Positions 32,532 to 41,609 of a stretch of 64,000 nt of DNA are shown here, piece by piece. Every line of letters starts with the position of its first letter. The first letter of the stretch is position 1. The DNA comes from Pictodentalium vernedei (lineage: Eukaryota; Mollusca; Scaphopoda; Dentaliida; Dentaliidae), in assembly GCA_031216915.1 (NCBI GenBank), contig CM062289.1, positions 26,927,533-26,991,532 on the forward strand. Reading direction: 5' to 3'. The notes under the pieces were generated by a model. It was not told where the DNA came from. It saw only the letters and a program-made list of their open reading frames with translations, and did no database searches. Both the position numbers and the translations under genes were made by a program.

Positions 32532-33630
32532 AAATGCAGCCTACCTGCTGGGCTCTCGAGGAAGAATGCACTTTGGGCATGTTCTCCATAGTGGCAGTTT
32601 GTGACTGTAAATGACTCAAGAGTTAAAATAACTGATAATCAGCCGACATTGACTGGTTGGAGTTGAATTCTCAGAGTGGATGAAACAGGGTGTTCCGTTC
32701 AACTATTTAACAACAAGCTTGATCCCGCCCCGCAGGCCTCGAAATGTTCCAAAAATGTCTACCTGTCACAGAGGACAGGCGGGATTATTTCTTACCTGTC
32801 ACTTACATACTTTCACCATAAAACTGGATACTTTAGTGAATAATGTGACATTTTTTTTCATATAATGTGTATAATTGTATTTCAAATCTATACTTTGTGG
32901 GGTTATACTATCCATCGATGAACAGATGATGTGTGATTGATGTTGGCCAACTTACGGTATTATATTTGGAACCCCACTCCAAACGCATATTGCTATTTTC
33001 TTCACCAGAAATAGTTTGTTGTTGAAATGCGTGGTAGACCTTTAAATTGCCCATCTATAATATTACGGCGATAAATTTATGATTGCTTTGACACTTTTAA
33101 ATTGGGTTCTAGTCTAAACGTCCCCGAATTTTGGTCAAAACGTTCCACGTATTTTTTTTTTAATTTTGACTCCCGCGGCACTTTTAAACTGAGTGCTAGT
33201 CGAAACGCCCCCCGCTTTACGTCCCCAAGGGAAAGAAATAGTTTGTCACATCATCAAAGATGTCTCAAATGAAAAAGTCATTAGTTTTTCATATTCTTCG
33301 AATATCGTCAAAATGTAACCCAAATAAAAAAAAAAGAAAATATTTTAATTTTTTTTTAAACTATTCCAATCATGCAATGGAAATCATTTTCTGTTGTTCG
33401 GCACCATCCCTGCATGAGTAATGGACCAGAGGACGTTTTTAGAAACGTACTTTGAGGGAGGTTTTGACCAAGATGTGCCATGTACTTTTATCCACTGAAG
33501 TTAGTTCCATTTGGTAATAGTAATATTAATAGTTTTTTTTTTATCATATGACTCGTCCGTTTTGTTCACTTTAAAACATTTGATATTTTGTTTTCATATT
33601 AATCAGTGATAAATAAAGCCTTCCTTCAAT
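32532..33630. other. No recognisable feature
   Basis: AT-rich; CACTTTTAAA-TGGGTTCTAGTC-AAACG-CCCC occurs twice (33089 and 33179), a short local duplication. No gene. Confidence 0.45.
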
Positions 33631-33802
33631 TTCATTGGTCAATTTCAAAACTAGACAATTTGATTGGCTGAACAAAATACAACTGGGCCACATTTTCATA
33701 ATTTGCATAATTAGAGTTGGGAGCGTTTCATTGGTCAATTTCAAAACTGGGCAGTTTGATTGGCTAAACAAAATACAACTGGGTTACATTTGCATAATTT
33801 CA
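33631..33802. repeat. 96-bp tandem duplication
   Basis: TTCATTGGTCAATTTCAAAA starts at 33631 and 33727; both units run through ACAAAATACAACTGGG to TTGCATAATT. Confidence 0.9.
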
Positions 33803-33850
33803 GAAGGGAGGATTTACGTTATCTGTCCTATTTAGGGTGTGTTATATTGT

Positions 33851-34102
33851 ATCAATCTTTTACCTAACGTAACGGCAAAAACCTTCTCGCGCAATACAAG
33901 AAAAACGCCATTCATTTTTTTCATATTTTCACTTTTTGCTTCCAAAACATAGGTTATGACCCCTCATTGGAACTAGCGTGTCACGCTCGTTCCAATGAGG
34001 GGTCATAACCTAAGTTTTGGAAGCAAAAAATGAAAAATTTTAGTTGTTCGAGGATGTTTTTTCCAAGTGCCGTCTGCAACTCAAGTTAGGTGATGGGTTA
34101 AA
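33851..34102. mobile_element. Family D MITE (D2)
   Basis: Left end degraded (TCAATCTTTTACCTAACG), right end GGTGATGGGTTAA. The central palindrome is intact on both sides of a changed loop (AACTAGCGTGTCACGCTCGTT). Confidence 0.8.
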
Positions 34103-34150
34103 AAGTCATACTAAGTGGCTAATTTGTGCGTGTGTGTGTCATATGATAAA

Positions 34151-34308
34151 TAGAATAGGCAATGAGTGTTTTTCTCATATAATATTTATGAAACTCGTCC
34201 GAATTTTCCGTTTGGGCTCGCCAGAGGCTCGCCCAAACGGAAATTTCTTCGACTCGTTTCATAAACATTATATGAGAAAAACACTCATTCCATATCCTCT
34301 ATTTATTG
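34151..34308. mobile_element. Long foldback with ~70-base arms
   Basis: AATAGGCAATGAGTGTTTTT then CTCATATAATATTTATGAAA and the TTTCCGTTTGGGC block pair with the right arm ending GAAAAACACTCATTCCATAT. Loop TCGCCAGAGGC. Confidence 0.85.
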
Positions 34309-34616
34309 GAATTAACATCTCCTGTGAGGCGCCTAGCCGTATGACGTTAAAGTGTGATAGAATCAAGTAATGTTTCCGTCGCTTGGTATAATGTTCATCG
34401 CAGTCAATGTATTTTTAGGAAGAGTTATAAATAAAATAATGATAGATTTGAATACTTTTAAACATTTCTACAACCTCAATGCGTTGAGTTTAGATTCAAA
34501 TCATTCATTAACAAGTTGGTGACCTGTCCCATGCGACAGGTATGTTTTATTTCCACCTGACGCCGCTCAATATCCTACTGTCGGCGACACGTGAACATTT
34601 CGAGCCTCACGTTATT

Positions 34617-35190
34617 TTGTTATTGGGGTTTAACGACGCTTTTGACAACCATGGTCATCTCGTGTCGAAAGGTTTTACGGATGGGGGAAGCCGGAGTACC
34701 CGGGGAGAACCAGCGAGCAGCGAAGAGTACCTGTTAGACTCCCCAACGTACTAACTGGTCACAAACAGGCTTAGCACTTCGTCCTCTGAGTTCCAATGTG
34801 TTCTATGTGCCAGTAGGCACATAGAACACATTGGAACTCAAGAGACGACTTGGTTGAGAGACAGCCTAGTATAAGCCTTTGGCTTGTTCCTGAATCCATT
34901 TCCATGTTTGTTACTTTTTTGTCAATTTATACTTATTACTGTATAAATTAATCATACTTTGGAAATAAATATTGTTTAAAACTACAACTAACATTGGTTG
35001 AAGACAAGTGCATCATCGACGTGTAGTACGTCTTAGCACACAGCGCCATCGTGCCCCCACGTAAGGGAATCGGGATTAGGTGCCTTACCCGAGGGCAAAA
35101 CGAAGTTACCCCTGGTGGGTGGTGGGGGTCGGACCGTGAACCTTACGGTTTGAAGACCAATGAATGCCATAACCATTGATCCACCCTGCT
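34617..35190 (-). mobile_element. SINE (second subfamily), interrupted
   Basis: The minus-strand SINE 3' half is 34617-34764 (GGGGTTTAACGAC, GGAAGCCGGAGTACCCGG). Its 5' half, 34986-35190, includes CATCGACGTGTAGTACGTCT and a tRNA-like end. About 220 bases of foreign sequence (34765-34985), including foldback N2, lie between. Confidence 0.8.
34770..34848. mobile_element. Foldback family N, copy 2, inside a SINE
   Basis: CGTCCTCTGAGTTCCAATGT then GTTCTATGTGCC / GGCACATAGAACACATTGGA and AGAGACG. Arms nearly perfect, loop only AGTA. Confidence 0.9.
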
Positions 35191-35290
35191 CCCCGTCATG
35201 TTTTTAAAAACTGCTTTGTTCTCGCAGAGCGTTCGCTGAAAAATTGTTCCAATTACGTGGTCATTGTGAAGCATTCGGTAATAATTTTTT

Positions 35291-35442
35291 TTAACCCTCT
35301 GCACACTGATGTCAAAATGCCTAAATTATTAGCAGTAATGTTTTGCAATAATGTAACAAGGGATTTAACCAATTCAGTTCTGATTGACATGTGGAGCCCA
35401 GTGCATTATTGAAATTTGTGACGCCACCGTGCTGAGGGTTGA
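35291..35442. mobile_element. Family G TTAA-type MITE (G1)
   Basis: TTAACCCTCTGCACACTGAT at the left, CAGTGCATTATTGAAATTT near the right, and GAGGGTTGA at the end (right TTAA mutated). Matches 43562-43753, which has perfect TTAA flanks. Confidence 0.75.
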
Positions 35443-35959
35443 ATAATGTTCATAATGCAATAATTACATCGTTAATGTAGTTATACGTTTTGGGTCCAAA
35501 TACTCAATTTCCATTGGTCAGCTGTATGAAAACGTCATGACCAAATGTAATTCATTTTCCAATGAATACATTTGGTCGAACTTTGACCCGCATTTACGGA
35601 ATGTAATTCGGGCGGTGTTTGGGTGGGTTTATACCTTTTAGCGCCTCTCGCAGTGATCAGTGATTATAGTTTACTCATATGTTAAATAAATTGTTTTGAA
35701 CATTTCAAGTTTCGTTGCGAAAGACGGCAATTTGACAAATTTGTGTCAATGCCGAAAACCGGCGCTCATCTCAGAGTTGTGCGCTTTGTCTTTTGTGTGA
35801 GGGTGCTTTTCGCCTCGTTCGTTCGTACATGTTTTATTTCGTCTTTCTGCTTTGTTGTTTGGTAAAAAGTAGTTTAAACAGTTACGGAATGTAATTATAA
35901 GAATTGACTGCAATTTTTATAATCTTTATTGGAGTATGAACGTGTGGGAATGGGTACAA
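35443..35959. other. No gene; one small palindrome
   Basis: TGACCAAATGTAATTCATT and its complement at 35538-35580 are the only clear structure. Confidence 0.5.
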
Positions 35960-36066
35960 TTAACCGTTTACCTAATGTAACAGCCACTCCGACCAGTTCT
36001 ATAATATTCTTTAAAAATCGGCATAGAAATTTTATTTTTTTTCAATTTTTGTCTGCAAAGTATGGC
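35960..36066. mobile_element. Family D, left-end fragment
   Basis: TTAACCGTTTACCTAATGTA, CGACCAGTTCTATAATATTC and the T-rich stretch before the hairpin are present; the element stops where the CCGTC-type repeat begins. Confidence 0.65.
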
Positions 36067-36067
36067 T

Positions 36068-36500
36068 TATTGTCCCCCGAAAAAATTTTCGGGGGACTAT
36101 AGAAATCAGCGGTGTCAGTGCGTCCGTCCGTGCGTACGTCTGTGCGTCCGTCCTCCCGTCTGTGCGTCCGTCCCACTTGGTGTCCCCATGATAACTCCAG
36201 TTTGGATCATTTGATTGGAACCAATTTTGGTATGTGACCTTCCTAGCCCAAACCACAGGTCAAGTTCGAATATGGGTTCGGCCAGATTATTTGTATTAGA
36301 GTTATACCCCTTCTTCGACATAGAAATTTCAAGATTTGCGGTGTCCGGATGATAACTCCAGTTAGGATTATTTGATCGGAAAGAATTTTGGTATGTAACT
36401 TTCTGGGGTAATAAAACAGGTCAAGTTCGAATATGGGTTCGGACCGATCATTTTTACTAGAGTTATGCTCCTTTTCGACGTGTTTTTCGGGGGACATGTG
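36068..36500. repeat. CCGTC-type dispersed repeat
   Basis: Ends CCCCCGAAAAAATTTTCGGG and TTTTTCGGGGGAC. Next to the left end are CGTCCGTCCGTGCGTACG repeats. Inside, a ~155-bp unit is duplicated (GATAACTCCAGTTTGGATCA ... CAAGTTCGAATATGGGTTCG at 36190 and 36350). No coding evidence. Confidence 0.75.
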
Positions 36501-37366
36501 GCCGAGCGGCCTTTTATTACCATTCATCTCCCTGTTGGAACACCCTGAAGTGAAGCAGTGCTTGTTTACTTTCGATAAATAGGACCCAGTGGTCGATGCC
36601 TGGGGTAGAAGTCCTCTAAAATGACAACATAGGTATTAACAATTACCTGTACTTGACTTTATATCCATGTTGCGGTCACGATTAGGCATTGCGCTGAAAT
36701 ATGTGACCTCAAACACCAGTAAATAAGTCATCTGTTAGTTGTATTAGATTAATGGTTAAAAATGTATCCAACACTCCCCCCATACCCCCCTCCCCCACCC
36801 CGCCCTCATTTTGTAGTTACTGCCGAGCTGTCCCCGAGCTGGCCATGCATTCTTGTGTTACAGAAAGAGAAAACGTAATACAGAGTACAACTGGCCTCGT
36901 TCTGCTTAAAGCACTCGGCAGACAAAAAATTTATACCTTCAGGGTTAAAAACATTCATCTCTACCACCATTTAAATCTCGACAACATCACGTCGTTGATG
37001 AAATTATAAAATCAAAATCCACTTCAAGGCATAGATGACTTTTGTTCTCCAATGAAAGGAAAATACGACCCGAATCATTTTGATCGGCAATTAATTCACT
37101 TTAGCAGTTTTTTCTTTTCGTCAACATCAATTCAGTTTTACGTAAAGTGCTTGTTGATTCCTCGTTTAAAATATTTCTCCATTATTCCATAATTTGAAGT
37201 TATTGTTCTGTGGCGTTTTTCTTTGTATTTACTTCATGTTTGTCACCAGAAAGTCAATAGATTTCAATCTGACTGCATGCAACATTTATGCAATTATTGC
37301 TATAAATTTCCTGTTGTTGAATCAACCCTTTGGAATGGAGGTTAAACACTTTTCTAACCATCCATT
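36501..37366. other. No gene; SINE tail at 36672-36727
   Basis: GTCACGATTAGGCATTGCGC to CAAACACCAGTAAATAAG is a degraded SINE 3' end on the plus strand. The rest has no supported feature; C-rich patch near 36775-36805. Confidence 0.55.
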
Positions 37367-37528
37367 TTAACCCTTTACCTAACATGAAAAGCAGACGACA
37401 CTTGCAAAAAGAATTCTTGAATAACTAATTTTTTCATTTTTTGGCTCAAAAACATAGGTTATGACCCCTCGTTGGAACGAGCTCAACGAGCTCGTTCCAA
37501 CGAGGGGTCGTAACCTATGTTTTTGAGA
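37367..37528. mobile_element. Family D MITE, right side truncated (D3)
   Basis: TTAACCCTTTACCTAACATG start and a complete central palindrome with matching G-C variants in both arms (CCTCGTTGG / CCAACGAGG). Truncated immediately after GTTTTTGAG. Confidence 0.85.
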
Positions 37529-37621
37529 ATTCAGGTTCAGGTTGACAGAGGGTGGGGGCAGTACTGATTTGTTCCGATGTTGATGGCTCAAGCCCCGACT
37601 GATAAAATATCCCAATTACGA

Positions 37622-38467
37622 ACACTCTAAAAACTCCAGGTACTCTGTGATACCAAATGTGGTACTCAACTTGTCACGTGTGGGGTACCAAAATTATGGT
37701 ACTCCAGGAAACCAAAACATTGTTGGTACTCCAAGAAACCAAACTCTAATGGTACTTTGAGAAACCAAAACTGTGTGGTACTTCGTTTTGTTTCTCTAGA
37801 AAACCAAATGTTTGGTACTTTATTGTGGTCCAACGCATGTAACTAGACTATGGTGCTCCAGGATCCCAAAAGTTTGGTACTTAGTTACCCCCCCCCCCCC
37901 CCCCTCCTCCCTTTCAAGTACACAGCATATACATGGGAGGGATAGGCTCAAATATTGCTCCATTGAGGGATCCAAAGAACCGGACCAAAGTATGAAAAGC
38001 TGTAGAAGTACCAGCCTCCCTCACGGACCAAGATAAATTTATTGTGTAGATAACACCACAAATCATGTCGTTATGAAAAAAAATGAAAGAAGAAAAACTG
38101 AGTTATGCAGTTATTAAGTTATGCAGTTCCTTTAATAACATTCAACAGATATTAAAGACATACACTGCAACTCACATAAATCAAGCAGAGTTTGCACCAA
38201 CTTATCCAATCCGCTCCCTATATATTAGCCATTCAGTCACGTGTTCAAGGTCCCAGGCTTCGACCGAAACCGCTATTGTTGATACAAACGACGCGCGTGC
38301 TTAGCGGCCAAGTTGCTCACTTGGTGGATATGCAGGGGGCATAACTCATGTGTATCGAGTTAGGTATTCCACAATCATCCATTTGATATCAAACGCGCAA
38401 AGTATAGGTATTTCATATACTGGTGGTATCCTGGAATACCAAAATGATTTGGGTTTTTTTAGAGTGT
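37622..38467. mobile_element. Element F with ACACTCTAAAAA ends
   Basis: 846 bases with inverted ends ACACTCTAAAAA and TTTTTTAGAGTGT. The left 250 bases hold about seven copies of a GGTACTCCA-GAAACCAAA motif, and the right end has GGTATCCTGGAATACCAAAA. Such subterminal repeats resemble transposase-binding arrays (inference). C run at 37887-37904. No convincing ORF, so non-autonomous. Confidence 0.8.
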
Positions 38468-38485
38468 AGAAATGGCGTGCCTTCT

Positions 38486-38734
38486 TTAGCCCTTTACCCA
38501 ACGAATCGGCCGCATCCGCCCGCGTAATATGCAAATTCAGCAGTTGAAAAAATATTATTTTTCAAAAAATTTCAACAAAACCATATCATGTGACCCCTCA
38601 TTGGAACGAGCTCGTCGAGCTCGTTCCAACGAGGGGTCACATGATATGGTTTTGCTGAACTTTTTTTTTTAAATTTAAAAAATGATATTTAAAATAATAA
38701 ATTTTGATATCGTCTGTGTTGGGTAAAGGGTTAA
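38486..38734. mobile_element. Family D MITE (D4), nested in E
   Basis: TTAGCCCTTTACCCAACG to GTTGGGTAAAGGGTTAA. The central palindrome has variant arms ATCATGTGACC / GGTCACATGAT, changed together relative to other copies. Confidence 0.85.
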
Positions 38735-38802
38735 AGGCATGCCTTGACCATAAAATTGGAGTTTTAGTCAGTTTTATTATTATTATTATTATTATTATTC
38801 TT

Positions 38803-39061
38803 GTTAGACAGTTTTACGGGTGGAGGAAGCTGGAGAATCGGAGAGAATCAAGGAGCAACGACGCGCAACTGTCAGACTCCCCAACGCACGAACTCCGCAC
38901 AATTAGGGTTAGCACTGACAGGGCGCCACCGTGCCCATCGTGGACAATCTGGATTAAGTGCCTTGCCGAAAAACGCAGCGCAGGTACCTTTGATGGGGAT
39001 CGAGCCATGGACCTTTTAGTTTGAAGACCAATGTCACACCCACTGACCCACCGCGTTCCTC
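38803..39061 (-). mobile_element. SINE, minus strand, with (TTA)n tail
   Basis: ACAGTTTTACGGGTGGAGGA to a tRNA-like end near 39061. On the plus strand it is preceded by TTATTATTATTATTATTATT, an ATT-type tail rather than the usual AATA tail. Confidence 0.8.
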
Positions 39062-39109
39062 GAAAGCAAGATGAGCGATTGAGGGAGGCGGAGGTGTGGG
39101 GTGGTGAAA

Positions 39110-39232
39110 CCCTGATTTGTTCCGATTCTGATGGCTGAAGTATCGACTGACAAAATAGTCAAATTACATAGCCAAGCATGCCTTCTTTTTGAGGCATTCC
39201 TTGACGTAAAAGTTGGGGTATCAGTCAATTTT
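39110..39232. mobile_element. Foldback family E, copy 3
   Basis: CCTGATTTGTTCCGATTCTG, TGACAAAATAGTCAAATTAC, then CAAGCATGCCTTC / GAGGCATTCCTTG and TAAAAGTTGG; arms diverged. Confidence 0.75.
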
Positions 39233-39233
39233 T

Positions 39234-39570
39234 TAGCTCAACTTTGGCGAAGCCAAATTTGAGCTTATGCCATGGCCAATCGTCCGTCTGTCCGTCTGTC
39301 CGTCAACAATTCAATACGGCTCGGGATAGAGGCCGCATTTATGAACCGATCTTTACGAAACTTCTTGGGAACCTTTGTTATGACCGTGGGACGAGAACGA
39401 GTGTTTTGGGGTCCGATCCGAAATTCAAGTTGGCCGCTGGCAGCCGTTTTGTACAAAATTAGGTGCAATCAGTTTTTTGCGCAAAACTTCCATATGAAAG
39501 CGCTGATTTGAATAATTTTTTGTATGAATGTTTAGTACCATACATGTACATTTCTTAACAAGTTGAGCTA
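39234..39570. repeat. CCGTC-type dispersed repeat with TAGCTCAACTT ends
   Basis: TAGCTCAACTTTGGCGAAGC at the left and AAGTTGAGCTA at the right are inverted. (CCGTCTGT)n lies at 39288-39303. The ORFs across it are not supported. Confidence 0.7.
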
Positions 39571-39974
39571 CAGTGTCATTGACACTTTCATTTTATAAAC
39601 AATATTTTATTCATCATGAAATGGTTTGGTAAAAAGGCATATGCCTATGTTTTTACCTCACCGATACATAAAATATACATTCTTATTTTACCATCAAATG
39701 CAGAGTTGTGAAGTTTGTTCTAGACACAGTCCCGTATCAATCAAAATTTCTATCAAACTAACTTGTGGCATGGACGCTTCAGTCAGGTATTGGGATGTAA
39801 TGACTGATTGGGGTAAGTTATTCTACTACTCGGGTAATCATTGGAATCTCATCGTTTGTTCCATGTAGTTATGTACGGCTCCAAATATGCGAATATTTTC
39901 TGAATCTGTTTTTGTTTCATTTCCCTATAAGATAATGCTAAATTCTTCAATGGTGTAACCTATAATTTGAAACA
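39571..39974. other. No recognisable feature
   Basis: Possibly includes the 3' UTR of the minus-strand LINE that follows; no independent support. Confidence 0.4.
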
Positions 39975-40117
39975 TTATTTCTCTTTGGGTATTATATAAA
40001 AAAGAAAGTAGTCTTCAGAGTCCTCGTATTCATGATAACAGAAACATTTCGGGTGATCGCGCAGAAATCGTTCATACGTGTGACCATTCAAGTCGCTGCA
40101 TCTTAATCTTAATTTGC
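39975..40117 (-). pseudogene. LINE polyprotein C-terminal tail
   Basis: RLRCSDLNGHTYERFLRDHP, then CFCYHEYEDSEDYFLF, matches the Cys-containing tail found after the RT domain in several LINE clades (L-CS-LN-H-F, C-C, E-HF-F). It sits just left of the plus-strand LINE insertion and continues the minus-strand LINE. The longer ORF reaching 40427 is only antisense of the neighbour. Confidence 0.65.
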
Positions 40118-41066
40118 AGTGCAATATCTGGACCCTGGAATGGAACTCTATCTGGAATGACATTCGTACATGGATGGTTTCAAACAAATTAATGATAAAT
40201 AATGATAAGACTGAATTCCTAATAAATGGTTCATGACAACAACTCACTAAAGTTGACATCAATTCAGTGAAGGTAGGAGATTCTGCCATCAGTGCAAGTA
40301 ACAGTGTACGTAATCTTGGTGCCTTCCTTAACTCTACCATGTCTATGGACAGACATGTTACAAATATGTGCAATAAGGCTTTCAGAGGTCCATACAAAGT
40401 TAAACAGATAAGACAGTTCCTCACCAAAGACTCAACAAAAACCCTAGTTCATGCCTTTGTAACTTCCCATTTGGATTATTGTAAAGCCTTACTGTTCAAC
40501 CTTCCATAATACCATTACTCTCTCCTGCCGATGGTACTAAATGCATCAGCCCGAGTGGTTTGTAGGATATCACGATCTCAACACATCACTACTGTTCTGA
40601 GGGATATGCACTGGCTGCCAGTCAAGTACAGAATAATTTTCAAAACTTTATTATTAGTTTTTAAGACACAAAACAACATGTCACCAGCCTACTTAGAAGA
40701 ACTCCTTAATACCAAGAATGTGTGTCAATACAATCTGAGGTCCGATGGTAAAATGCTGCTACATGTTCCAAAACATAGGTGTAAGACATTTGGAGATAGG
40801 TCATTCTCATTTGCTGGCCCTCACTTGTGGAATAATTTACCAGAACACCTAAAAAGACTGTCAAATGTCAACCTTTTCAAGAAAGATCTCAAAACATACC
40901 TGTTTCAAAAAGCCTATAAGTGATGTTGTGGACTGTAAGATACTGTATATATTCTGTTTGTATATTTGCATGAGCTCAGTAACATGTACAGCGCCTTAGA
41001 ATATGGTTCTATATCTTGTGAACTATAATTTTGGCGCTATATAAATGTGTATATTATTACTATTAT
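40118..41066 (+). pseudogene. L2-like LINE 3' end: RT C-terminus, two stops
   Basis: One frame carries WNDIRTWMVSNKLMINNDKT, a stop at 40234, SVRNLGAFLNSTMSMDRHV, SHLDYCKALLFNLP, a stop at 40507, VLNASARVVCRISRSQHIT, LHWLPV-like MHWLPVKYRIIFK and FSFAGPHLWNNLPEHLK, and ends at 40923. The 3' UTR ends GCGCTATATAAATGTG and an ATT-rich tail. It is 5' truncated; only the thumb/C-terminal part of the polymerase is present. Two point stops in an otherwise open frame suggest moderate age. Confidence 0.85.
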
Positions 41067-41373
41067 TATGATAGGGTCGTTCCTTCTAAGAATGTTTTTT
41101 CAGTACCCGTACAGATCCACAGCTTCTCGTATTTATATCCTTGTCATTCCAGAGTCTTACAACAGACGGCAAAAAGAATCATAATAAAGTTTAGTCCAAC
41201 GTTGTATTTCACGTAGGTTGTTTGATGACCGAAGTGGATAATTTGTATATTCCGACACTTGGGGTGGAACCATTGCCGTGAGATAATGCGTGAGGCGCAT
41301 TATATTAAAAAATAGTAACTATTTTGTGTATTTTTCTGCACTCTTGTAATGTAATAAAACCAGTTTCGAGATG
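41067..41373 (-). pseudogene. LINE RT C-terminal segment
   Basis: Minus-strand frames give HLETGFITLQECRKIHK next to the MITE A4 boundary and FFLPSVVRLWNDKDINTRS further on, the usual end of the reverse-transcriptase ORF. It continues 41610 onward across MITE A4. Confidence 0.65.
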
Positions 41374-41609
41374 CAGTACATGGAGAGTGTATTATCATTA
41401 AATCACCCGCAGAGTGGAGATTCCACCCGAGCAATAATTGCAAATTTGTTGCAAAGCATAACCATCACAAGCAAAGTTAAACCCGGAGGTCCATTGGCTG
41501 AAACTTTGCTTGTGTTGTTTGTCCATATATACACAGAATTTGAAAGTGATACTTTGGGTGATACGCCACTCCGCGGGTGTTTTAGTTACAATCCAATTTC
41601 CACGTACTG
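41374..41609. mobile_element. Family A MITE (A4), one hairpin arm lost, inside the LINE
   Basis: CAGTACATGGAGAGTG to CCACGTACTG. Where other copies have both arms of the central palindrome, this one goes from CACAAGCAAAG directly to TTAAACCCGGAGGTCCATTG, so the left arm (about 28 bases) is gone. It sits between RT C-terminal segments of the minus-strand LINE. Confidence 0.9.

Larger units (their letters stand above)
37566..38781. mobile_element. Foldback family E, copy 2, doubly interrupted
   Basis: The left part (37566-37621, TGATTTGTTCCGATGTTGAT to CCCAATTACG), middle piece (38468-38485, ATGGCGTGCCTTC) and right part (38735-38781, AGGCATGCCTTGACCATAAA) join to one family E element once F (37622-38467) and D4 (38486-38734) are set aside. 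Confidence 0.75.

Noticed and set aside
40118-40427. N-terminal two thirds of the 150-codon minus-strand ORF
   Set aside because: Antisense of the plus-strand LINE; only the part left of 40118 looks like protein.
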